Assembly: GCA_964636095.1 (NCBI GenBank)
Contig: CAZWRF010000025.1
Location: 1-10,207 of the forward strand
Length of the DNA stretch: 10,207 nucleotides
Direction of reading: 5' to 3'
DNA from: CAZWRF01 sp964636095
GTDB taxonomy: Bacteria > Patescibacteriota > Minisyncoccia > JAHISW01 > Tagabacteraceae
This document shows positions 4,677-10,207 of the stretch, one piece after another (within the stretch, counting starts at the first letter, position 1; every line of letters begins with the position of its first letter). Under the pieces are notes generated by a model. It saw only the letters and a program-made list of their open reading frames with translations, was not told the DNA's origin and searched no databases. The position numbers and the translations under genes were made by a program.

Positions 4677-7370
4677 TTATTTTTTCTTTAAGACTTTTTT
4701 GTGAATAAAAAAATATTTAACAGTTTCAGCAAACAAAAGATTCAGAAGACCGAAAAGAACAACGAGAGCGATCGCAAGAGCGCCGAGTTTTTCAAGAGAG
4801 AGAAAATCTCTCATCAGAGGGATAAACAAGGCGCCGACAAGAAAAACAGTGCTTATGGAGGCAGCTATTACAAGATATAAATTGGAAAAAACATTTATTT
4901 TCCAAATAGGCTTAGAAAAGCTTTTCAAGGAAAAGGCAAGGAAAATAGAGTCTATGGAAAGACTGGCAAAAACAACGGTTCTGGCATATTCAATGGAGTA
5001 ATTTAAAACTACGAAGAACAAAAGATACAAGCCCAAAAGAAAAAAATCCGTTGTCATAAGCGCTCCTATCATCCACTTGCTCTCGCCATCCAAGAGTTTT
5101 TTAGGTGAGAACTTTTCCGGAGGAGAATCCATTATGCCCTCCTCCCCCGGTTCAAAAGCAAAACCAAAATTCATAAAACCTTCCTCAACAAGGTTAGCCC
5201 ATAAAATTTGCTTGGGTAAAATTGCCAGGGGTAAGCCAAATATTAAAGACGCGCCTATTAAAACAACCTCGCTAAAAGCGCAAGATAGAAGATAAACCAA
5301 TACTTTCCTTAAATTCGTTAAAATCTTCCTTCCCTCTTCAATGGCGGCAATTATTACCGAGAAGCTGTTGTTTAAAAGAACTATTTCCGAGGCCTCTTTT
5401 GCCACTTCCGTTCCGGAATCCAAAGCCACGCCGACCTCAGCTCTTCTAAGCGCGGGAGCATCGTTTACTCCGTCGCCCGTCATAGCAACTGTTTTGCCGA
5501 GCTCCTGCCATGCTTTTACAATTCTAAATTTTTGGTGGGGAACAATTCTGGCAAAAACCGAAACTTCTTTCACCAATTCTTTAAGCTCTTTGTCGTTTAA
5601 GTCTTCAATATCCTCGCCAAGAACAATTTTATCGCCTTTTTTAAAAACACCCACTTCTTCGCTTATTTTTTTGGCAGTTTCCTTATGGTCTCCGGTTACG
5701 ACAGATATTTGAATCCCGGCCTTTTTTGCGCTCTTTATGGACTCGGCGGCATCCGGCCTTAGGGGGTCGTGAAAAACAATAAATCCGGCGAAAATAATGT
5801 CGCCGAAATCAAACTTTTTACCGCGAGGAAATTCAGTAAAAGCACCGTCCTTGAAAGCCATAGCTATTACACGTGAGCCCGAGGAAGTTTGCTTCTCCAG
5901 GGCTTTCTCTAAAAGCTCTTTGTCGCGTACGCTCAAATTTATGGCTTTCCCTTTTTTATAAATCTTCTTTGAAGAAGCCAGAACATATTCCGGAGCGCCG
6001 CTTATATACATCCTGTTTTTGTTTTTCTTGAATTGGTGAATTGACGCAGAAAAACGCCTCTCCGCTTCAAAAGGAACAAAATCAATGCGCGGCTGCTCTT
6101 TGGACAGCTTGTGTTTATAAAGCCCGGACTCCACGCCGGCCAAAACTATAGCCTGTTCAAGAGGATGCCCGCGCACGGACCACTCTGCCAAGTTTTCTTC
6201 CGGGTTTTCTATATATGCGTCCGCGGCCAAAATTCCCATCCTAAGAACCGCCAAGCGGTCATCGTTTTTTTCAAAAAGTTTTTTTCTGTTTATTTTTTTA
6301 TCCTTATCACCCAAGAGAACAGATTCCAAGGTAACAACATTCGCCACTCTCATAATTGCCTGGGTGAGAGTACCTGTTTTGTCGGTTAATATAATATCAA
6401 CGGAACCTAAAGTTTCTGCGGCGCTCATTCTCTTTACCAGCCCCCCGCAAGACAAGATTTTTTCCATGCCCAAAGCCTGTACAACGGTTACGGCAACGGG
6501 AAGCCCTTCGGGTATGGCGGCAACGGCAATGGCTACGGCGATTAAAAACATTTCTGCCACAGGCTGTCCGCGAAAAACTCCTAGGAAAAAAATAAAAATC
6601 AAAATACCCAAAATAACCAATCCTAAAAATTGGGCCAGTTTTTTTACATTTTTTTGAAAAGGAGTGAGTGTTTCTTCTTCCCTGCTTATCATCTCGGCAA
6701 TTTTTCCGACCTCTGTTTCAAGGGCAGTTGAAACCACGACCGCGTTTCCCCACCCTTCAGTAACAAAAGTACCCATCCATATCATATTGCCTCTTTCAGA
6801 AATCGGTGCTTTTTCTTTCACTTTTTTCTCATCTTTCGGGGAGGCCATCCATTCACCCGTAAGAACCGACTCGTTCACTTCCAGCCCCTTGCATTCCAGC
6901 AACCTGGCATCAGCGGGTACCTGATCCCCGGAAGAAACAACAATAATATCGCCGGGCACCAGATCTTCGGCAGGAACCACTTTTTTTGCTCCGCCACGTA
7001 TAACCGTGGCAAATTTTTTCTGAGACTCACGAAGCTTTTCAAAGGCCTGGGAAGCCTTCCCCTCCTGCACAACGCCAACTACCGTATTAATAATAACGGC
7101 TAGAAAAATAACAGTGGAATCCGTAAATTCTTTAAGAAGAAGAGTAACAACGCCGGCTATAATCAAAATAAAAGCCAGGGGGCTTTTCAGCTGGCTTATT
7201 ACAAGCTTTAGCAGCCTATTTTCTTTCGTTTTTTTGAATATATTGGGACCGTATTTTTCTCTGCGCAAAGAGGCCTCTTCCAAACTTAAACCATGTTGAG
7301 AAGTTTCCAGTATCTCAAGGACTTTTTTGGAAGACAAACTATGCCAAGATTCTTTTTTTTGCTTGGTCAT
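4677..7370 (-). CDS. P2-type cation-transporting ATPase (Ca2+-ATPase-like)
   Basis: This is an ATP-driven cation pump of the cytoplasmic membrane, 897 residues and full length. It has a cation_ATPase_N domain (about 5-75) and an actuator domain with TGEW at 171-174. PEGLP at 287-291 is in M4, the phosphorylation site DKTGTLT at 330-336 (Asp330), the nucleotide-domain SGAPE at 457-461, and the hinge TGDGVNDAP at 631-639. M5 and M6 (about 690-738) and further C-terminal helices follow. Glu287, Glu701 and Asn726 match Ca2+ ligands Glu309, Glu771 and Asn796 of SERCA, but Ala698, Glu729 and Glu730 stand where SERCA has Asn768, Thr799 and Asp800. TGEW replaces TGES, and SGAPE replaces KGAPE. The pump is therefore P2-like with an altered ion site; Ca2+ is the best guess because of the antiporter next door. 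It has its own promoter with an extended -10 box. Confidence 0.92.
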   Translation of the reverse strand: MTKQKKESWHSLSSKKVLEILETSQHGLSLEEASLRREKYGPNIFKKTKENRLLKLVISQLKSPLAFILIIAGVVTLLLKEFTDSTVIFLAVIINTVVGVVQEGKASQAFEKLRESQKKFATVIRGGAKKVVPAEDLVPGDIIVVSSGDQVPADARLLECKGLEVNESVLTGEWMASPKDEKKVKEKAPISERGNMIWMGTFVTEGWGNAVVVSTALETEVGKIAEMISREEETLTPFQKNVKKLAQFLGLVILGILIFIFFLGVFRGQPVAEMFLIAVAIAVAAIPEGLPVAVTVVQALGMEKILSCGGLVKRMSAAETLGSVDIILTDKTGTLTQAIMRVANVVTLESVLLGDKDKKINRKKLFEKNDDRLAVLRMGILAADAYIENPEENLAEWSVRGHPLEQAIVLAGVESGLYKHKLSKEQPRIDFVPFEAERRFSASIHQFKKNKNRMYISGAPEYVLASSKKIYKKGKAINLSVRDKELLEKALEKQTSSGSRVIAMAFKDGAFTEFPRGKKFDFGDIIFAGFIVFHDPLRPDAAESIKSAKKAGIQISVVTGDHKETAKKISEEVGVFKKGDKIVLGEDIEDLNDKELKELVKEVSVFARIVPHQKFRIVKAWQELGKTVAMTGDGVNDAPALRRAEVGVALDSGTEVAKEASEIVLLNNSFSVIIAAIEEGRKILTNLRKVLVYLLSCAFSEVVLIGASLIFGLPLAILPKQILWANLVEEGFMNFGFAFEPGEEGIMDSPPEKFSPKKLLDGESKWMIGALMTTDFFLLGLYLLFFVVLNYSIEYARTVVFASLSIDSIFLAFSLKSFSKPIWKINVFSNLYLVIAASISTVFLVGALFIPLMRDFLSLEKLGALAIALVVLFGLLNLLFAETVKYFFIHKKVLKKK

Positions 7371-7378
7371 TGCTTATA

Positions 7379-7387
7379 ATTATAACA
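7379..7387 (-). promoter_or_regulatory. Extended -10 promoter of the ATPase operon, predicted leaderless
   Basis: The minus strand reads TGtTATAAT, with TG at 7387-7386 and a perfect TATAAT at 7384-7379. This is an exact extended -10 element. It ends 8 nt before the ATPase ATG at 7370, so the transcript should begin 1-2 nt before the start codon. No good -35 box is seen at 16-18 bp, which is acceptable for an extended -10 promoter. It lies directly behind the T-run of the putative murF/tRNA terminator. Confidence 0.72.
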
Positions 7388-7390
7388 TAG

Positions 7391-7419
7391 AAAAAACACG
7401 GCTCTAACCGCGCCCTGTG
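7391..7419 (-). terminator. Possible terminator after murF and tRNA-Glu
   Basis: On the minus strand, CAC-GGC on the 5' side can pair with GCC-GTG on the 3' side, with a 2-nt bulge (AG) and a loop of about 9 nt. Six T residues (7396-7391) follow. The stem is short and imperfect, so this is a weak prediction. Its place between the tRNA and the next promoter is where a terminator would be expected. Confidence 0.35.
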
Positions 7420-7439
7420 GAAGAGAATAAATAAACTTG

Positions 7440-7511
7440 CGGCCCCACGGAGAATTGAACTCCGGTTTCCACCTTGAGAGGGTGGCGTCCTAGCCGCTAG
7501 ACGATGGGGCC
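7440..7511 (-). tRNA. trnE: tRNA-Glu (anticodon CUC)
   Basis: The minus strand folds as a 72-nt cloverleaf. The acceptor stem is GGCCCCA/TGGGGCC with discriminator G. The D arm GTCTAGCGGCTAGGAC is typical of tRNA-Glu. The anticodon stem CCACC/GGTGG has loop CTCTCAA (anticodon CTC), and the T arm is CGGAG-TTCAATT-CTCCG. The base after the discriminator is C, then AA, so the 3' CCA is not encoded and must be added after transcription. The CUC anticodon reads GAG, so a separate tRNA-Glu (UUC) is expected elsewhere for GAA. The tRNA begins 4 nt after the murF stop codon, which suggests it is cut out of a murF read-through transcript, since there is no room for a separate promoter outside murF. 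Confidence 0.95.
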
Positions 7512-7515
7512 AGAG

Positions 7516-8832
7516 TTAATTTTTATTTTGCCACGCTTTTTCCTGCCTGACAAGAAGCTCCCCCGCCCTTTCCGGCTCGGCCATAATTTCCTCAACCACC
7601 CGTTCCATTCTCATTGACTGGGAACCTTTCACCAAAACAATGTCTCCTTCGTCGATAATTTCCTCGACGTGCCTTTTGGCATCGTTTGAAGTTGAAAATT
7701 CAAAAATATTTTCTTTGCTGAAATTTTTCTCCCTTAGCCCTTCTGCAACGAACCTCGCGCGGGGACCGACGGCAAAAACAATATCAACGCCGGCATCGAT
7801 TATATACTTCGCCATGCTTTTATGGACTTCTATAGTATACTTGCCCAGTTCGAGCATATCACCCAAAACAGCTATCTTTCTTTTCGCAGGCAAGTCGCGC
7901 AAAGTATCAAGGGCGGCCATTAAGGCAAGGGGCGAAGAATTGTATGTATCATCCAATATAAAACTTCTTTTTTCTCCCTTTATCAGCTTCAACCGGCCGG
8001 GAGGAGATTCATAAGTAGACAGAGATTCTCCCATATCAACAAGATTAAGACCCACGGTCTGCCCTACGGCAAGAGCAGCCAGAGCCGGATAAACCTGGTG
8101 CCTGCCGAAAGCATTGAAAATTCTTATGGGAATGCTTTTTCCGTCAACATCCACTTTAAAACTGATACCCTCGGGGTGCTCAAGCTTTTTACCGTCGACC
8201 ATATCTTCCGTAAAAATAATTCTATAATTTGAAGCCAAAAGATCAGCGCCTTCGCCAAAACCGAAAGTTAAAACACGAGATCTTGTTTTTTCTTTAAGCT
8301 CAAAGACCGCCTCGTCGTCACCGTTTAGAATGGCAAAATCATCCATTTTTAGGTTTTTTAAAATTTTCGCTTTTTCCCGAATCAACGCTTCGGGTCCGGA
8401 AAAAAATTCAACATGAACCGGTATTTCGGCCAAAGCTGTTATTGCGGCAATTTGAGGCCTTAGCCAAGAAACAAGATTTTCCATGTCCTTTGGCCTTTCG
8501 ACTCCAAGCTCCAATACCAGCCACTCCGGGTAATCTTTCCTGAATAAGATAAGGGCGGCACCTTTAAAAATATTGGATATCCATTTAAACGGATTGAGCC
8601 AGCCTGTTTCGCAGCCAAAAACAACTAAGGGGACGCCGACCTCGCTGTTGTAGCTTTTTTGACTTTTTCTCACTCTAAAACTTTTGCTCAAAACCGCAGC
8701 AATGGCGTCTTTCGTGGAGGTTTTTCCCACGCTGCCTGTAATAGCCACTATTTTGGGCTTATATTTTCTCAGTACAATCTTCGCTTCCGCAGTAATAATT
8801 GCAACTATTAAGTTCTTGAATATTTGCTTCAT
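7516..8832 (-). CDS. murF: UDP-N-acetylmuramoyl-tripeptide--D-alanyl-D-alanine ligase (MurF), short form
   Basis: MurF adds D-Ala-D-Ala to the UDP-MurNAc-tripeptide using ATP, the last cytoplasmic peptidoglycan precursor step before MraY. The 438 residues include the P-loop TGSVGKTST at 32-40, YNSEVGVPL at 61-69, ELG at 108-110, the HVEFF/REKAK region around 140-156 (likely carbamylated-Lys region), FGRHQVYPALAA at 242-253, DDTYNSSP at 294-301, LGDMLELG at 323-330 and VKGSQSMRMERVV at 401-413. Known MurF proteins have an N-terminal UDP-binding domain of about 80-100 residues before the P-loop; here only about 30 precede it, hydrophobic then basic (RKYKPK). A MurT-like or other Mur ligase role is possible, but the central and C-terminal motifs fit MurF best. 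It lies 32 nt downstream of the ftsI-like gene and directly before tRNA-Glu. A weak AGGA sits 10 nt before the ATG. Confidence 0.88.
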   Translation of the reverse strand: MKQIFKNLIVAIITAEAKIVLRKYKPKIVAITGSVGKTSTKDAIAAVLSKSFRVRKSQKSYNSEVGVPLVVFGCETGWLNPFKWISNIFKGAALILFRKDYPEWLVLELGVERPKDMENLVSWLRPQIAAITALAEIPVHVEFFSGPEALIREKAKILKNLKMDDFAILNGDDEAVFELKEKTRSRVLTFGFGEGADLLASNYRIIFTEDMVDGKKLEHPEGISFKVDVDGKSIPIRIFNAFGRHQVYPALAALAVGQTVGLNLVDMGESLSTYESPPGRLKLIKGEKRSFILDDTYNSSPLALMAALDTLRDLPAKRKIAVLGDMLELGKYTIEVHKSMAKYIIDAGVDIVFAVGPRARFVAEGLREKNFSKENIFEFSTSNDAKRHVEEIIDEGDIVLVKGSQSMRMERVVEEIMAEPERAGELLVRQEKAWQNKN

Positions 8833-8859
8833 AATTCTTAATTCCTAAATCTTAATTCT
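8832..8859 (-). repeat. Heptanucleotide tandem repeat before murF
   Basis: On the minus strand, four 7-bp units run up to the murF start: AGAATTA, AGATTTA, GGAATTA, AGAATTA, where the last A is the first base of the ATG. Two units are identical and the other two differ by one base each. The repeat nearly fills the 32-nt gap between the two cell-wall genes. An overlapping 10-bp palindrome ATTCTAGAAT occupies 8855-8864. Confidence 0.75.
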
Positions 8860-8864
8860 AGAAT

Positions 8865-10207
8865 CTACCTATCCGGCGGCACTTGGTAGTAGTTTAGCAG
8901 AAAATCCATCATTTTCATAAAGGGATCGGTAAGAGTATGCGAGGCGTATCTCTCCCCCTGCGGCTTTTTTAAATAGAAAAAAATAAGAAATTTTGCGTCA
9001 AAGGCCGGAGCATATCCGAAGAAAGTATGAAGATACTCATTGTCATAGTACCCTCCGCTTTCTTTTATCAGCTGGGCTGTGCCGGTTTTGGCGGCAATAC
9101 TATAATGAGCAGACTTTACCGTGCCTCCCATTAACGCGTCGTCCACTACTTTTACCAGCATGGCGGTGATCTCTTTGGCGGTCTCCGGCTTCAAAACTGT
9201 TCTTTCAATCTCCGGCGAGGCAACATGGTCTTCCCCTCCGCTGACAAGAATCTTGTCTACAATATAAGGCTTCATTATTTTGCCTCCGTTCGCCAAAGAA
9301 GAGATTGCCGAAACAAATTCAAGAGGGCTCACTGCCACTCCCTGCCCGAAAGCCGCGGTGCCGTACTCTACGTCGCGCCCGCTGTCGAGATTTTCCAGGT
9401 GGCCGGAAACTTCGTCCGGTAAATCAATGCCCGTCTTCTCTCCAAGCCCGTAGTTCTTAAAATAATTGTAAAATTTTTCTTTTCCCAGTTGCTGCTCTGC
9501 AAAAACTGCGCCCGTGTTCAGGGACTGATTCAAAACTTCCTGCATATCAACGGTTCCTCTTCCCCTACCGTCGTAATTTTCAATACGGGCACCGTTTAAA
9601 ATTACGTAGCCCGAGTCGAAATAAGTTGTAGAAGGCGCAATGGCCCCGGCGTCCATGGATGCAGCCAAAGTAAGAGGCTTGAAAACAGAGCCCATTTCAA
9701 AAATACTGGAAACTATGGGATTTTTATAATAAGAAATATCCTCCGTACTTCCATATTTGTTCGGATTGAAATCGGGCCTGGCGGCCATGGCCAAAATTTC
9801 TCCCGTTTGAGGATCAACCACAACGGCTCCCCCGCTTTCAGCTTTGTATTTTTCAACCACATCGCCCAAAAGACTCTCCAAAAAACTTTGCACTCTTGGT
9901 TCTATGGTTAAAATAACATCGTGGCCCTCATAAGCACCGCTGCTTAAAAAATCTTTGCTTAAATTCAGAAAAAGCGAAGCGAAAGAATCACCCTCTTCCA
10001 AACTCTCTTTTTTCCCGCGCAATATGTCTTCGTAATACTGCTCCACTCCATAGCGCCCCACAAGCTCATCGCCCTTGTAGCCGACAAAACCCAAAACTTG
10101 AGACGCCAGAGAGTTTCCCGGATAAAATCTCCAGTGCGTGGGGTATGTGCCAAGTCCCTTTCTCTTGAAATCATCTATTTTTAAAGCATCGGACAATTCT
10201 ACCTTGG
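8865..10207 (-). CDS. ftsI: Class B penicillin-binding protein, FtsI/PBP2 type, N-terminus missing
   Basis: This is a D,D-transpeptidase that cross-links peptidoglycan, probably at the septum. The frame is open to the right edge; the TTG at 10196 is only an internal Leu codon, so the true start, membrane anchor and early dimerisation domain lie outside. About 447 residues are visible. They begin in the dimerisation domain (YPGNSLASQVLGFVG), followed by the GYGVEQYY-like region, DVILTIE, and the transpeptidase domain from about VVVDPQTGEILAMA. All three active-site motifs are intact: SVFK (9689-9678, in EMGSVFKP), SLN (9524-9516) and KTG (9089-9081, in AAKTGTAQ). There are no PASTA repeats at the C-terminus. 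The next gene is murF with no murE between them. Assignment to FtsI rather than the elongation PBP2 is inferred from motifs and the murF neighbour. Confidence 0.9.
   Translation of the reverse strand, partial: KVELSDALKIDDFKRKGLGTYPTHWRFYPGNSLASQVLGFVGYKGDELVGRYGVEQYYEDILRGKKESLEEGDSFASLFLNLSKDFLSSGAYEGHDVILTIEPRVQSFLESLLGDVVEKYKAESGGAVVVDPQTGEILAMAARPDFNPNKYGSTEDISYYKNPIVSSIFEMGSVFKPLTLAASMDAGAIAPSTTYFDSGYVILNGARIENYDGRGRGTVDMQEVLNQSLNTGAVFAEQQLGKEKFYNYFKNYGLGEKTGIDLPDEVSGHLENLDSGRDVEYGTAAFGQGVAVSPLEFVSAISSLANGGKIMKPYIVDKILVSGGEDHVASPEIERTVLKPETAKEITAMLVKVVDDALMGGTVKSAHYSIAAKTGTAQLIKESGGYYDNEYLHTFFGYAPAFDAKFLIFFYLKKPQGERYASHTLTDPFMKMMDFLLNYYQVPPDR

Noticed and set aside
4793..4808. Small inverted repeat GAGAGA-AAA-TCTCTC near the 3' end of the ATPase gene
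   Set aside because: The 6-bp arms of a simple GA repeat are expected by chance in coding sequence, and no T-run follows.
5077..7299. Several plus-strand frames (up to 123 codons) opposite the P-type ATPase
   Set aside because: They are Ser/Thr/Pro-rich antisense translations of a long membrane-protein gene; none has a recognisable domain or promoter.
8832..8864. Repeat units before murF considered as a CRISPR array or attachment site
   Set aside because: The units are 7 bp with no spacers, there are no cas or integrase genes nearby, and the total length is about 28 bp.
10174..10196. The TTG at 10196 as the start of the penicillin-binding protein
   Set aside because: The frame is open to the window edge, and the membrane anchor and early dimerisation domain expected before this point are missing, so it is an internal Leu codon.

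Overview
The window looks like core-genome sequence from a bacterium with a compact, AT-leaning genome, most likely a member of the Candidate Phyla Radiation (Patescibacteria, Parcubacteria-like). That placement is an inference. It rests on tight gene packing, a MurF that lacks the usual N-terminal substrate domain, a divergent RecR, an L21 protein with a Lys-rich N-terminal extension, and no convincing Shine-Dalgarno sequences. Genes end in TAA, TAG or TGA and all reading frames make sense with the standard bacterial code, so recoding of TGA as Gly is not supported.

Layout, left to right. (1) At 1-178 (minus) is the N-terminal part of a DUF421/YetF-type membrane protein, cut by the window edge. 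(2) A 98-bp divergent intergenic region carries two face-to-face promoters. (3) dnaB (replicative helicase) and recR (recombination mediator) form a plus-strand pair 3 nt apart. (4) recR converges on rplU (ribosomal protein L21, minus), and the two overlap tail to tail by 17 bp. (5) Reading leftward on the minus strand, a P2-type cation-pumping ATPase, a Ca2+/cation antiporter (CaCA family), rmuC and then rplU are closely spaced; rplU also has its own promoter. (6) A tRNA-Glu (CUC) lies directly behind murF, which follows a class B penicillin-binding protein (FtsI type) that runs off the right edge. This ftsI-murF pair is a fragment of the division/cell-wall cluster, with no murE between the two genes.

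How the genes fit together. dnaB and recR serve replication and repair. The ATPase and the antiporter, separated by one nucleotide, form a plausible cation (probably Ca2+) extrusion module. FtsI and MurF act in septal peptidoglycan cross-linking and in the last cytoplasmic step of precursor synthesis.

The most notable non-coding pattern is that four genes (DUF421, dnaB, rplU, ATPase) have a clear sigma70-type -10 box ending only 8-9 nt before the ATG. Transcripts should therefore start at or within a few nucleotides of the start codon, which means leaderless mRNAs. Other points are a perfect 26-bp palindrome inside recR, a heptanucleotide tandem repeat before murF, and unusual ion-site residues in both transporters. 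I saw no mobile element, CRISPR array, defence locus or clearly novel multi-gene system.
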